Below are positions 1 to 8,851 of a stretch of DNA of 64,000 bases, piece by piece (positions within the stretch are counted from its first letter, which is position 1; each line of letters starts with the position of its first letter). The notes beneath the pieces were generated by a model. That model worked only from the letters and a program-made list of their open reading frames with translations, was not told the origin of the DNA and did not search any database. A program made the position numbers and the translations under genes. Source of the DNA: Allorhizobium sonneratiae (lineage in GTDB: Bacteria; Pseudomonadota; Alphaproteobacteria; Rhizobiales; Rhizobiaceae); assembly GCF_023700755.1 (NCBI RefSeq), contig NZ_JAMKOJ010000011.1, positions 62,001 to 126,000 of the forward strand, in the 5' to 3' direction.

Positions 1-2
1 CG

Positions 3-434
3 GATTATCCTGATGCGCAGATAAAAGCCGTCATCGAATTGTGTCGGGATTGTGCGGGTCGCTGGCAGATTGCCCCTGAAAAAGTGCTGGCACACTCTGA
101 TATTGCCCCCGGACGCAAGATCGATCCCGGTGAGCATTTCCCATGGTCAAAGTTGTATCAGGCCGGTGTCGGGCACTGGGTCGAGCCAGGCCCCATTACC
201 GGCGGGCGCTTCTTCCAGCGTGGCGATTGCGGCGCGCCGATCGAGGCGGTGCAGTCCATGCTCGGGCTTTATGGCTATGGTCTTGAGGTCACAGGCCAAT
301 TTGACGCGCAGACCGAGACGGTGATCCGCAGTTTTCAGCTGCATTTTCGTCCCGAGCGGGTGGATGGCATCGCCGATGCGTCCACCATCAGCACACTGCA
401 TCGGCTGTTGCAGGCGCTGCCGCGATTTTCCTGA
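3..434 (+). CDS. N-acetylmuramoyl-L-alanine amidase, C-terminal part (5' end outside window)
   Basis: The reading frame is already open at base 3, so the start lies upstream. The visible 143 residues hold the end of an AmpD/AmiD-type amidase_2 domain, including the HSDIAPGRKIDPG motif that carries a zinc-ligand His and the conserved Lys/Asp-Pro-Gly. From about residue 70 follows a peptidoglycan-binding domain of the GxFDAxTxxVIRSFQ type. The enzyme would cleave the amide bond between N-acetylmuramic acid and the stem peptide in cell wall turnover or recycling. The PG-binding domain suggests it acts on polymeric wall or large fragments. Whether there is a signal peptide cannot be seen. The TGA is at 432-434. 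Confidence 0.9.
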   Translation, partial: DYPDAQIKAVIELCRDCAGRWQIAPEKVLAHSDIAPGRKIDPGEHFPWSKLYQAGVGHWVEPGPITGGRFFQRGDCGAPIEAVQSMLGLYGYGLEVTGQFDAQTETVIRSFQLHFRPERVDGIADASTISTLHRLLQALPRFS

Positions 435-696
435 TATTTATGACGGCTGTCTCGCTTTATGCGTGCATTTAAAGATTAAAAATTCACCGATTTTCGCTAT
501 GCCATAGGATTTCCTTATTGGCGGTTTTAAAAGACCTCGCTGAACGGCGGTGCCGATCCTGTTACGAATGGATCTTCCGCTATTGTCAACAGAAACGCGA
601 TGCGTAACGATTTTCTCTGTCAAGGAAAATCGGCTGGATAGACTTTGTCTTTATTTCGGTCTGCATTGCTTCATTGTTCGGAGTTTGACGATCTTC

Positions 697-1239
697 ATGA
701 AATCCCCTCTTTTTGCTGCTGCGGCATGCCTTGCCCTTTCTGTATCCTGCGTTTCTGTGGCCCATGCCGATGATGGACATCATGGCAGAACGCTTTTCAG
801 CCTGTTTGGCGGTGGAAAATCCGATGATGCACCTGCGGCCATTAAGGACAAGGAAGAGGCGAAATTTCCCTATCAGACGCTGATTTCTTCCTATGCCAAG
901 GCCTATGGCGTGCCGGTGAAGCTGGCGCGGGCCGTGGTCAACACCGAAAGCGGCTTCAATGCGAAAGCGCGGGGACGGCATGGGGAAATCGGCCTGATGC
1001 AGATCAAGCCCGCCACGGCGCGGGCCATGGGTTATAAAGGCTCGGTTGCAGGGCTTTACGATCCCGACACCAATCTCAAATACGGAATGAAATATCTGGC
1101 AATCGCCAATCGTCTCGGTGGCGGCGATACCTGTCAGGCGCTTCTGCGCTACAATGCCGGTCATGCCGCAACCCGGATGAACCCCACCTCCCGGGAATAT
1201 TGCGGAGAGGTCATGGCCAAGATTGGCGAAAAGGTGTGA
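697..1239 (+). CDS. Lytic transglycosylase, SLT domain, exported
   Basis: The 180-residue product starts with a signal peptide (basic start, hydrophobic core, A-H-A at about 22-24). The frame stays open upstream to 550, but the signal peptide supports the ATG at 697. The mature part is a family 1 (Slt70-like) lytic transglycosylase domain. The catalytic Glu is E84 in the ESGF motif, followed by GLMQIKP (about 99-105) and the LRYNAG motif near the C-terminus. It would cleave the MurNAc-GlcNAc bond of peptidoglycan in the periplasm, leaving 1,6-anhydro-MurNAc. It is a minimal enzyme with no extra domain. Its neighbour is an amidase, so two wall hydrolases lie side by side, but the 260-base gap suggests separate transcription. 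Confidence 0.88.
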   Translation: MKSPLFAAAACLALSVSCVSVAHADDGHHGRTLFSLFGGGKSDDAPAAIKDKEEAKFPYQTLISSYAKAYGVPVKLARAVVNTESGFNAKARGRHGEIGLMQIKPATARAMGYKGSVAGLYDPDTNLKYGMKYLAIANRLGGGDTCQALLRYNAGHAATRMNPTSREYCGEVMAKIGEKV

Positions 1240-1295
1240 TTCCGGCTTAAAAACAATGTCGCTGCCGCCATGCCTGATGCTATCCATGGTCTGTT

Positions 1296-1339
1296 TTAAA
1301 GCACGTTGCGGCTTATCAGCCTCATGCAACGTGCTTTAA
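1296..1339. repeat. Inverted repeat, 14-bp perfect arms
   Basis: TTAAAGCACGTTGC (1296-1309) pairs exactly with GCAACGTGCTTTAA (1326-1339), with a 16-base loop. It lies 60 bases after the transglycosylase stop and could act as a terminator hairpin, but no T-run follows. Its right arm ends in the TTAA that abuts the MITE-like element. Confidence 0.7.
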
Positions 1340-1503
1340 CAGGCTGCTGAAAAAGGCGGGCCGGGCTGAAAATGGTCTGATGCGGTGATTGAAAAGCACC
1401 CAAAAAGCGTTGCATATGACCTGTATGCGCCGTTTTTTGGCACTTTTACTCCCCAAAACATCCTCATTTTCAACTCCACCTGACTTTTTCAGCCGCCTGT
1501 TAA
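1336..1503. mobile_element. MITE-like element, 160 bp with terminal inverted repeats and TTAA duplication
   Basis: The left end (from 1336) reads TTAACAGGCTGCTGAAAAAG. The reverse complement of the right end (1484-1503) reads TTAACAGGCGGCTGAAAAAG, a 19 of 20 match. If TTAA is the duplicated target, the element is the 160 bp from 1340 to 1499. It has no coding capacity. Termini of the CAGGCTGCTGAAAAA type occur on IS1182/IS5-like transposons, so this is probably a non-autonomous derivative mobilised in trans. The family assignment rests on the termini only. Confidence 0.65.
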
Positions 1504-1580
1504 GTCTTTGTTTTGTCGCATGTCCGTTATCGGTTCATTGAGGACAATGAAACGCGACATGCTTAAAATGGAAGTTGGCC

Positions 1581-2777
1581 ATGGGGGATCAGGTCTTCAA
1601 CTATCTCATCATCGGGCGCGGCATGATGGGGGCTGCGGCGGCGCGGCATCTGGCGGACGCAAGCGATGGCGTGGCGCTGCTCGGGCCGGATGAGCCTGCC
1701 GAAAAGGCCACCCATCAGGGCGTTTTCGGCAGCCATTATGATGAGGCGCGCATCACCCGCACCATCGACCCGGACCCGGTCTGGGCGAAGCTCGCCCATC
1801 GCTCGATCGCCCGTTACGGCGAGATCGAACAGGCAAGCGGCATCCGCTTCTATCATGAGGCCGGATGTCTGATTGTCGGGCCGAAGCCGGTGGATGAGGC
1901 AAGCTATGTGACGAAGGTCGCGCGTGCGGCCTCTGCCCTTGGCGTCAGCACCGAATCCCTGAGCCCAGAGCAGTTGCAGAAACGCTTTGGCTATTTCAGT
2001 TTTGGCAGCGATGCCGCCGGAATTTATGAGGCGCGTCATGCCGGTTACGTCAATCCGCGACGTCTGGTCGAAGCGCAGTCGCTGCTGGTCGAGCGGGCAG
2101 GGGTGCGGCTCATTCGCCAGACGGCGGTAACAGTGCGTGACGAGGGCACGTATGTTGCCGTCGAGACCGACCGGGGCGAGACGCTGCGGGCCCGGAAGGT
2201 GCTGGTGGCCGCTGGCGGTTTTTCCATTGCCGACAGGCTGTTGCCGAAGACACTGGATCTTGCGGTTTATGCCCGCACTGTCGCGTTTTTCGAAATCGCC
2301 GAGGATCAGCTAGCGCATTATCAGGATATGCCATCCCTGATCCACGAGGCAGACGATCCAAAGGATCATATCTATCTTCTGCCGCCGGTGCGTTATCCTG
2401 ACGGTAAGACTTATCTCAAGATCGGCGGTGATCCAGATGATCTCAAGCTGATCACGGAGCCGGATATCCGCGACTGGTTCAGAAGCGGCGGACGGACCGG
2501 CACCCGCGATCACCTCGCGCAAATCATTGGCGATCTCGTGCCGTCGCTTTCGCATGCGCCGCTCTCCATGGCGGCCTGCGTCACCTCTTTCACACCCACT
2601 GGCTATCCAGCCATCGGCTGGAGCGACAGTCCGCGGATCGGGGTTCTCGCCGGTGGCTGCGGGGCTGCGGCCAAAAGCTCGGATGAAATCGGCAGGATGG
2701 GGGCGATGCTGCTCTTGAACGGCTCGATTGCCGATCAGGGCTATGCGGCCGATTTTGCGCCGCGGTTTTTGGGGTAG
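1581..2777 (+). CDS. FAD-dependent amine/amino-acid oxidase (DAO family, sarcosine-oxidase-like)
   Basis: The 398-residue product begins with a Rossmann dinucleotide-binding motif, GRGMMGAAAARH (about residues 12-23). The rest has the layout of the DAO superfamily, with the DEARITR stretch seen in monomeric sarcosine and N-methyltryptophan oxidase-like proteins, and a C-terminal FAD-contacting GGCGAAAKSS segment. It likely oxidises a secondary amine or amino acid to an imine with H2O2 release; the substrate cannot be read from sequence. The ATG at 1581 has GGAAG at a good distance; a TTG two codons upstream (1575) is also in frame. The gene seems monocistronic and is followed within 35 bases by rnpB. 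Confidence 0.8.
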   Translation: MGDQVFNYLIIGRGMMGAAAARHLADASDGVALLGPDEPAEKATHQGVFGSHYDEARITRTIDPDPVWAKLAHRSIARYGEIEQASGIRFYHEAGCLIVGPKPVDEASYVTKVARAASALGVSTESLSPEQLQKRFGYFSFGSDAAGIYEARHAGYVNPRRLVEAQSLLVERAGVRLIRQTAVTVRDEGTYVAVETDRGETLRARKVLVAAGGFSIADRLLPKTLDLAVYARTVAFFEIAEDQLAHYQDMPSLIHEADDPKDHIYLLPPVRYPDGKTYLKIGGDPDDLKLITEPDIRDWFRSGGRTGTRDHLAQIIGDLVPSLSHAPLSMAACVTSFTPTGYPAIGWSDSPRIGVLAGGCGAAAKSSDEIGRMGAMLLLNGSIADQGYAADFAPRFLG

Positions 2778-2809
2778 CAATTGCCCCGCATCTCCGCTAA
2801 TCACCCACC

Positions 2810-3204
2810 ACCAGTCGGCCGGGCAGCCGCGCTTCACCAATGCCGAAAGGCGGTGAGGTGAGGAAAGTCCGGGCTCCACGGAAACACGGTGCCGGATAAC
2901 GTCCGGCGAGGGCGACCTCAGGGACAGTGCCACAGAAATGAAACCGCTCCGGTCCGCCGGGGCAAGGGTGAAAAGGTGGGGTAAGAGCCCACCGCGGACC
3001 TGGCAACAGGGACGGCATGGTAAACCCCGCCGGGAGCAAGACCGAATAGGGATGACGCGGGCCGCGCAAGCGGTTACAGCCGGTTTTCGGGCCAGTCATC
3101 CGGGTGGGTTGCGAGAGGCGGCGCGCAAGCGCCGTCCCAGATGAATGGCTGCCACGTTCCGGGAAACCGGGGCCATACAGAACCCGGCTTATAGGCCGAC
3201 TGGT
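2810..3204 (+). ncRNA. rnpB: RNase P RNA (type A)
   Basis: The ends pair as ACCAGTCGGCC (2810-2820) with GGCCGACTGGT (3194-3204), forming P1. The universally conserved GAGGAAAGTCCGGGCTCCAC lies at about 2857-2876, and the 3' half of P4 (ACAGAA-type, then AGCAAGACCGAATAGGGA) is also present. At about 395 nucleotides it fits the alphaproteobacterial form. This is the catalytic RNA that trims 5' leaders from pre-tRNAs. It lies between the oxidase gene and the dcw promoter region. I see no clear Rho-independent terminator after it. Confidence 0.97.
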
Positions 3205-3729
3205 AATTTCCTTTCAGCATGATGCCGGATGAGGAGAGATTGACTGTCCGCGAAACCGCCCTTTGGCTGTTGCGGCATGTTTTTCTCCCCTGAGTTGCTG
3301 CTATGATGTCAAGGATCACGTCCACTCACGCCTTCGTGGCGTCAGGCCCGTCTTTTCCGTCAGCTGGTTGACAAGTCCCTGAATATATGGGGTTAAAACT
3401 GCTATACGGTGGCCTTTGTGTCGTCTATCAGCTATGCCTGATAAGGCTGATTTAATAACCATTCATTAAACTTAACAGGATATAAACGAAGCATGCCGGA
3501 AAGCGGCTGCTGAACCCGTCCCATTGACGCCCATAATGTCCCATGGTATCCCAAAGCTGCACTGCAACAGGGTCGATTGAGGCCCGAACATGCGAAGTTG
3601 AAAGGCGGTTTAACACCGCTGAAGCCGCGTTGTTTACGGCTTCCGCCTTGCATGGCGAAGTGCGGTTTTATCAGTGGACATGCGGGTATGTGATCCGCGT
3701 TCATCGGAAGGAGGCGGCGGTAAGGCGTT
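3205..3729. other. Control region between rnpB and mraZ (525 bp, no gene)
   Basis: No convincing gene is present. The AT-rich part at 3440-3490 contains three TTAA tetramers (3452, 3466, 3472) and TATAAA at 3481, so the dcw promoter may lie here, although no textbook -35/-10 pair is visible. The MraZ-box repeats follow at 3519-3553. The remaining about 175 bases form a long leader before mraZ. Confidence 0.6.
3519..3553 (-). promoter_or_regulatory. MraZ box: four TGGG(A/C) repeats at 10-bp spacing
   Basis: On the + strand TCCCA, GCCCA, TCCCA and TCCCA start at 3519, 3529, 3539 and 3549, exactly one helical turn apart. On the - strand this reads TGGGA-N5-TGGGA-N5-TGGGC-N5-TGGGA. MraZ is known from E. 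coli work to bind three TGGGN repeats separated by 5 bases in its own promoter. Placement upstream of mraZ therefore makes this the likely autoregulatory operator of the dcw operon. Confidence 0.8.
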
Positions 3730-4164
3730 ATGAACCGCTTCTTGTCCAATGCGACCAACCGGATCGATGCGAAGGGACGGGTTTCCGTGCCGGCGTCGTT
3801 TCGTGCTGTGCTTGCTGGGCGGGAAATTCAGGAGCTTTACTGCATCCAGGATTTTATCTTTCCAGCCATCAGCATCGGCGGTCCGGATCTGCTCGAGCGA
3901 TACGAGCGGCAAATGGTGTCGGCGGACCCGTTTTCGCCGGCAGCGAACGAGATGTCGCTGCTCATTCATGGTGGCGGCGTTTTCATGCGCCTCGACAGCG
4001 AGGGGCGGCTGATGGTCACGGATTTCATCCGCGACTTTACTGGCATTACCTCCGAGGTCACCTTTGTGGGGCGTTCGGATCATTTTCAGGTGTGGCGGCC
4101 CGAAGCGTTTCACGAGGCGCAGATGGCGGCAAGAAAGGGGCTGGCGCGTGTGACCGGCTCCTGA
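3730..4164 (+). CDS. mraZ: Transcriptional regulator MraZ
   Basis: The 144-residue product has the usual MraZ length. It carries two SpoVT/AbrB-like swapped-hairpin domains, seen in [16 protein letters not shown] (about 10-25) and the second-half copy [14 protein letters not shown]. MraZ is an octameric ring-forming DNA-binding protein that represses the dcw operon and genes with TGGGN repeats; such repeats lie about 180 bases upstream here. The ATG at 3730 has a GGAGG-type site at about 3708-3714. rsmH follows after 17 bases, so it is the first gene of the operon. Confidence 0.97.
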   Translation: MNRFLSNATNRIDAKGRVSVPASFRAVLAGREIQELYCIQDFIFPAISIGGPDLLERYERQMVSADPFSPAANEMSLLIHGGGVFMRLDSEGRLMVTDFIRDFTGITSEVTFVGRSDHFQVWRPEAFHEAQMAARKGLARVTGS

Positions 4165-4181
4165 GGATGCGGAGACACGGA

Positions 4182-5207
4182 ATGGCGACGGATCTTGGCG
4201 GAGGTGTCACTGAAGCCGAAGGCGGACCGGTCCGTCACATTCCGGTTCTTCTCAATGAGGTCGTCGAAGCCCTTGCGCCGCAGCCTGGCAAGATCATCCT
4301 TGATGGCACCTTCGGTGCGGGCGGTTATACCAGGGCTCTGCTTGAGGCGGGCGCCGATGTGATCGCGCTCGACCGCGATCCGACCGCAATTGCCGCTGGC
4401 CAGGCGCTGGTTGGCGCGTTCGGTGGCAGGCTTTCCCTTGTTCACACACAGTTTTCCGCTCTGGCCCATCATGCGCCTGAAGCTGGGCTTGATGGCGTCG
4501 TGCTCGACATCGGCGTTTCCTCCATGCAGATCGACGAGGCCGAACGCGGCTTTTCCTTTCAGAAAAACGGTCCGCTCGATATGCGCATGTCCGGTTCGGG
4601 CGTATCCGCCGCCGATGTGGTCAATCGTGCGAAAGTTGGCGATCTCATCCGTATTTTCGGTTTTCTCGGCGAGGAAAAGCAGGCGGGCCGCATTGCCCGC
4701 GCCATTGAAAAGCGCCGCGTGGAAAAACCGTTCGAGACCACCCGCGATCTGGCCGGAATGATCGAAATCGTGACGCCCCGCAAGGCCAAGGACAAGATTC
4801 ATCCGGCAACGCGGGTGTTTCAGGCGCTGAGAATTTTCGTCAATGATGAACTCGGCGAACTGGTTGAGGCGCTGTTTGCCGCCGAGCAGGCGCTCAAGCC
4901 CGGCGGACGGCTGGTTGTAGTGACCTTTCATTCGCTTGAGGACCGCATCGTCAAGACCTTTTTCTCCGACCGGTCCGGCAAGGCGGCAGGCTCGCGGCAT
5001 ATGCCGATGGTGGCGGACCGTCCGGCGATTTTTACCCCTATCGGCAGGGGCCTGGTAACGGCTGGCGAGACGGAAGCTGAAGCCAATCCGCGCGCCCGTT
5101 CGGCCAAGCTCAGGGCAGGGCTGCGCACTGAGGCAAGAGCGATGAAGCCCGACCGCGCGATCTTCGACCTGCCGGCACTTGCAGACATACAGCGTATGGG
5201 AGCCTGA
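4182..5207 (+). CDS. rsmH: 16S rRNA m4C1402 methyltransferase RsmH (MraW)
   Basis: The 341-residue protein uses S-adenosylmethionine to methylate N4 of C1402 in the ribosomal P site. Visible motifs are the SAM-binding GTFGAGGYT (about 42-50), the acidic LDRDP (63-67), VVLDIGVSS and the conserved [10 protein letters not shown]. The ATG at 4182 is chosen because GGAG lies 7 bases upstream and the N-terminus then matches family length; an ATG at 4167 would add five residues. The reading frame is open far upstream without meaning. The gene lies 17 bases after mraZ and one base before ftsL, as in other dcw clusters. Confidence 0.96.
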   Translation: MATDLGGGVTEAEGGPVRHIPVLLNEVVEALAPQPGKIILDGTFGAGGYTRALLEAGADVIALDRDPTAIAAGQALVGAFGGRLSLVHTQFSALAHHAPEAGLDGVVLDIGVSSMQIDEAERGFSFQKNGPLDMRMSGSGVSAADVVNRAKVGDLIRIFGFLGEEKQAGRIARAIEKRRVEKPFETTRDLAGMIEIVTPRKAKDKIHPATRVFQALRIFVNDELGELVEALFAAEQALKPGGRLVVVTFHSLEDRIVKTFFSDRSGKAAGSRHMPMVADRPAIFTPIGRGLVTAGETEAEANPRARSAKLRAGLRTEARAMKPDRAIFDLPALADIQRMGA

Positions 5208-5208
5208 G

Positions 5209-5586
5209 ATGATCCGGACTTTCGATCTCATTCTGATCGGCATCATGGCGGCATCGGCAACCGTGACCTATCAGATCAAGCATCGCACCGATGAAAAGGT
5301 GAAGGACCTGCATCACATCGAATCCGAGATCAAGCTGGAGAAGGACACGATCGATCTTCTCAATGCTGACTGGGCGCTTCTGACACAGCCCAACCGGCTG
5401 GAAAAGCTGGTGGCGACCTATGGACCGGAGCTGGATCTGCAGCAGACCGATCCAAACCAGCTGGCACGGGAAAATGAGCTTCCGATGCTGAAATCACAAT
5501 TGCCCGTCCCGTCGCCCCTGCCGGAGGTTGCTCAGGGCAGGCCTGCCAAAACCGATTCCATCATCACGGGAGCTGTGAAACGCTGA
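5209..5586 (+). CDS. ftsL: Cell division protein FtsL
   Basis: This is a small bitopic inner-membrane protein of 125 residues. A short cytoplasmic start is followed by a transmembrane segment (about 5-21) and a periplasmic coiled-coil of the leucine-zipper type (about 28-55). FtsL forms a complex with FtsQ and FtsB and activates FtsWI at the septum. Sequence conservation in the family is low, so the call rests on size, topology and position between rsmH and ftsI. The TGA of the preceding gene ends one base before this ATG, and the last base of its own stop is the A of the ftsI ATG, so translation is coupled. Confidence 0.88.
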   Translation: MIRTFDLILIGIMAASATVTYQIKHRTDEKVKDLHHIESEIKLEKDTIDLLNADWALLTQPNRLEKLVATYGPELDLQQTDPNQLARENELPMLKSQLPVPSPLPEVAQGRPAKTDSIITGAVKR

Positions 5587-7334
5587 TGTCTTTCCTCGCC
5601 CGGATGATGCGTCTGAAAAGCAAGGCCCATTTCAATACCGATGCCGGCCAGGGGGCTGGTCTGCGCAATCGCGCCCGCGCCTTCGACGGTGCCAGCAAGC
5701 GCAAGGTCGATATGGCGCGCCGCCGCGTCGGCATGTTGCTGTTCGGCTTTGCCGCCTCCTATACGGTGATCGGCGCGCGTCTTGTTGAATATGGTTATAC
5801 CCATCCTGAAACCACATCGGGCATCCTGCCGCCTGACCGGTTGATGGCGGCAAGACCCGATATTCTTGACCGCAACGGCCAGGTGCTGGCCACCGATATC
5901 CGCACCGTTTCGCTGTTTGCCGAGCCGAACCGGATCGTCGATGCAGACGAGGCGGCAGAAAAACTGGCAACGGTGCTGAGTGATCTCGATGTCAAGGACA
6001 CCTATCGCAAGCTGACGTCGAAATCGCATTTCCAATGGCTGCGACGTCAGCTGACGCCGAAGCAGCAGAGCCAGATCCTGGCGCTCGGCATTCCCGGTAT
6101 CGGCTTCCGTCCGGAAATCCGGCGGTTTTATCCCGGCGGCTCGACGGCGGCCCATATTGTCGGTTTCGTCAATATCGACAATCGTGGCATGGCCGGTATG
6201 GAGAAATATATCGACAATCAGGGCCTGGCCGAACTGGCCGATCTCGGGATGACGTCGAATGCGCCGCTGGAGCCGGTCCGGCTATCGATCGATCTGCGCG
6301 TGCAGAATATTCTGCATGACATCGTCAAGAACGCCATGATTGACTACAAGGCCAAATCCACCGGAGCCGTCGTGCTTGACGTCAATACGGGTGAAGTTAT
6401 TGCCATGGCCTCCTATCCCGATTTCGATCCCAACCACCCGGAGGAAGGCTCGAAGGACGGTTGGCTGAACCGCATGTCGAACGGCACGTTCGAAATGGGA
6501 TCGACGTTCAAATCTTTCACCATCGCCATGGGGCTTGATACTGGCAAGGTCAAGCTGACCGACAGTTTCGATGCGCGCTATCCGATCAGAATCGACGGTT
6601 TCACCATTCATGACGATCACGCGCAGAGCCGTTTTCTGACGGTTCCTGACATTTTCCGCTATTCCTCGAATATCGGCACGGCCAAACTGGCACAAACCGT
6701 CAGCATTGCCGAACACAAGGCATTCCTGACCCGGCTTGGGCTGTTGACCAAGATGAAGACGGAACTGCCCGAAGTGAAAATGCCGTCCCAGCCGCGGGAA
6801 TGGAAACCGATCAACCAGATCACCATCGCCTTTGGCCATGGTATTGCGACAACGCCCTTGCAGACCGCCGTTGCCGGTGCGGCCCTGATGAATGGCGGCA
6901 AGCTGATCGAGCCGACCTTCCTGCCGCGCACGGTGGAGCAGGCTGATGATGTGGCTGAGGCTGTGATCAAGCCATCAACCAGCGCCGATATGCGCTATCT
7001 CTTTGAGTATAATGGGGTTCTCGGCTCCGGTCGGCGTGCTCGCGTTCCCGGTTTCGATGTCGGTGGTAAGACCGGCACCGCTGACAAGGTCGTCAATGGC
7101 CGCTATGACCACAAGCTGAATTTCAACGCTTTTCTGGGCGCTTTTCCCATGAGCAAGCCGCGCTATGTGGTGCTCAGTTTTTGTGATGAGCCCTTGACCG
7201 GTGAAAATGGCGGTACGCTTTCTGCCTATACCGCAGCGCCGATGGTGCGCGATATTATTCGCAGAAGCGCCCCAATTCTTGGTGTAGAACCTGATTTCGG
7301 ACCGGCGGGGAAAGATACACTCGTGTCCTATTGA
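5586..7334 (+). CDS. ftsI: Peptidoglycan D,D-transpeptidase FtsI (penicillin-binding protein 3)
   Basis: The 582-residue class B PBP crosslinks septal peptidoglycan. It has a cytoplasmic tail, one membrane anchor (about 48-68), a pedestal/dimerisation domain and a transpeptidase domain. The three active-site motifs are complete: S306-T-F-K309, S360-S-N362 and K495-T-G497. The ATG at 5586 overlaps the ftsL stop by one base. It would work with FtsW (encoded downstream) as the septal synthase pair. The N-terminal cytoplasmic part is Arg/Lys-rich and longer than in enterobacteria, as is common in rhizobia. Confidence 0.97.
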   Translation: MSFLARMMRLKSKAHFNTDAGQGAGLRNRARAFDGASKRKVDMARRRVGMLLFGFAASYTVIGARLVEYGYTHPETTSGILPPDRLMAARPDILDRNGQVLATDIRTVSLFAEPNRIVDADEAAEKLATVLSDLDVKDTYRKLTSKSHFQWLRRQLTPKQQSQILALGIPGIGFRPEIRRFYPGGSTAAHIVGFVNIDNRGMAGMEKYIDNQGLAELADLGMTSNAPLEPVRLSIDLRVQNILHDIVKNAMIDYKAKSTGAVVLDVNTGEVIAMASYPDFDPNHPEEGSKDGWLNRMSNGTFEMGSTFKSFTIAMGLDTGKVKLTDSFDARYPIRIDGFTIHDDHAQSRFLTVPDIFRYSSNIGTAKLAQTVSIAEHKAFLTRLGLLTKMKTELPEVKMPSQPREWKPINQITIAFGHGIATTPLQTAVAGAALMNGGKLIEPTFLPRTVEQADDVAEAVIKPSTSADMRYLFEYNGVLGSGRRARVPGFDVGGKTGTADKVVNGRYDHKLNFNAFLGAFPMSKPRYVVLSFCDEPLTGENGGTLSAYTAAPMVRDIIRRSAPILGVEPDFGPAGKDTLVSY

Positions 7335-7396
7335 TCATACTGATATGCAGACTCACCGGTAAAACAGGGCCGGTGAGACAAGGGGACAAGTAAACG

Positions 7397-8851
7397 ATGA
7401 AATTGCGCGATCTCGCCAATGGTCTTGTTGAACTGGCTGATAAGCCCGCCGCTTTGGGCGATTTGGTGATTTCAGGCCTGACGGCTGACAGCCGCAAGGC
7501 CGGACCCGGAATGCTGTTTTTCGCACTGTCCGGGGTAAAAGCTGACGGTGCGTCTTTCGTTGCCGATGCCGTGGCGCGTGGCGCTTCAGCCGTTGTGGCG
7601 GGCCAGATGCTTGAGACGGATGTTCCGGTTCTGGTGGTGGATAATCCCCGCCATGTGCTGTCGATGATGGCTGCCCGTTTTTACGGAGCCCAGCCCGAGA
7701 CAATGGTTGCCGTTACCGGCACGGCGGGCAAGACCTCGGTCGCCTCCTTTGTCCGTCAGATCTGGGCCGAGGCAGGGTTTGTCAGCGCTCAGATCGGCAC
7801 GACCGGTGTGATTTCGCCCAAACGCCAGGGCGAGGGTCTGCTGACCACGCCCGATCCTGTGGCGCTGCATGCTCTCCTGGCAGAACTTGCCGCAGAAGGC
7901 GTGACCCACGCCGCCATGGAAGCCTCCAGCCATGGTCTCGACCAGAGCCGCCTCGACGGCGTTCGGCTGAAAGCGGCGGCCTTCACCAATCTTGGCCGCG
8001 ACCATATGGATTATCACCCGACGGTCGAACATTACATGGCCGCCAAGATGCGTCTCTTCGACACGCTTTTGCCGAAAGGTGCGCCTGCCGTGATCTATGC
8101 CGATGACGAATGGTCCGGCGAGGCAATCCGCGTAGCCCGTGCCGCAGGCCATGACGTGCTGACCGTGGGCCGTGCCGGCGATTTTCTGACGCTGAAACGG
8201 GTCGAGCATTTCCGTCACCATCAGATGGCTGAAATTCATCATCAAGGGTCGATCTATGAGGTCGATCTGCCACTGGCCGGGGATTTCCAGATCGCCAATG
8301 CACTGGTTGCCGCAGGGCTGGTGATGGCGACCGGCGTTGCCGCTCCGGTGGCGCTGAAGGCGCTGGAAAGGCTGAAAGGGGCCGCCGGGCGGCTGGAACT
8401 TGTGGCGCAGACGAAGACCGGCGCGCTGGCTTATGTCGATTATGCCCACAAGCCCGATGCGCTGGAAAAGGTGCTGACGGCGGTTCGTCCCTTCACCTCC
8501 GGCCGGATCATCACCGTGTTCGGTTGCGGTGGCGACCGCGACCGGGGCAAGCGGCCGATCATGGGCGAGATTGCCGATCGCCTCGCTGATATCGCGATTG
8601 TCACCGATGATAATCCGCGCTCGGAAGTTGCCGCCGACATCCGGGCCGAAGTCATGGCCGGATGCCCGAAAGGCATTGAAATCGGCGACCGTGCCCAGGC
8701 GATCCGCGCCGCCGTCGCCATGCTTGCCACCGGCGATACGCTGATCGTGGCGGGCAAGGGCCATGAAGAAGGGCAGAAGATCGGCACGGTGGTTCTGCCC
8801 TTTTCCGACCACATCGAAATCCGGAAAGCCATGGAGGAATTCCACCCTTGA
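7397..8851 (+). CDS. murE: UDP-MurNAc-L-Ala-D-Glu:meso-diaminopimelate ligase MurE
   Basis: This is the cytoplasmic ATP-dependent ligase that adds the third residue of the stem peptide (484 residues). The ATP-binding loop TGTAGKTS lies at 107-114. The DNPR motif at 405-408 is the known specificity signature for meso-diaminopimelate rather than lysine, which predicts DAP-type Gram-negative peptidoglycan. A 62-base gap after ftsI holds a small hairpin (CTCACCGG at 7352, CCGGTGAG at 7370) without a T-run. The TGA overlaps the TTG start of murF. Confidence 0.97.
   Translation: MKLRDLANGLVELADKPAALGDLVISGLTADSRKAGPGMLFFALSGVKADGASFVADAVARGASAVVAGQMLETDVPVLVVDNPRHVLSMMAARFYGAQPETMVAVTGTAGKTSVASFVRQIWAEAGFVSAQIGTTGVISPKRQGEGLLTTPDPVALHALLAELAAEGVTHAAMEASSHGLDQSRLDGVRLKAAAFTNLGRDHMDYHPTVEHYMAAKMRLFDTLLPKGAPAVIYADDEWSGEAIRVARAAGHDVLTVGRAGDFLTLKRVEHFRHHQMAEIHHQGSIYEVDLPLAGDFQIANALVAAGLVMATGVAAPVALKALERLKGAAGRLELVAQTKTGALAYVDYAHKPDALEKVLTAVRPFTSGRIITVFGCGGDRDRGKRPIMGEIADRLADIAIVTDDNPRSEVAADIRAEVMAGCPKGIEIGDRAQAIRAAVAMLATGDTLIVAGKGHEEGQKIGTVVLPFSDHIEIRKAMEEFHP

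Noticed and set aside
3368-3400. TTGACA in the rnpB-mraZ gap as a -35 element
   Set aside because: No acceptable -10 hexamer lies 16-18 bases downstream.
3543-4181. Long in-frame extension of rsmH upstream through mraZ
   Set aside because: It overlaps the whole mraZ gene in another frame; the ATG at 4182 has a ribosome-binding site and the family N-terminus.
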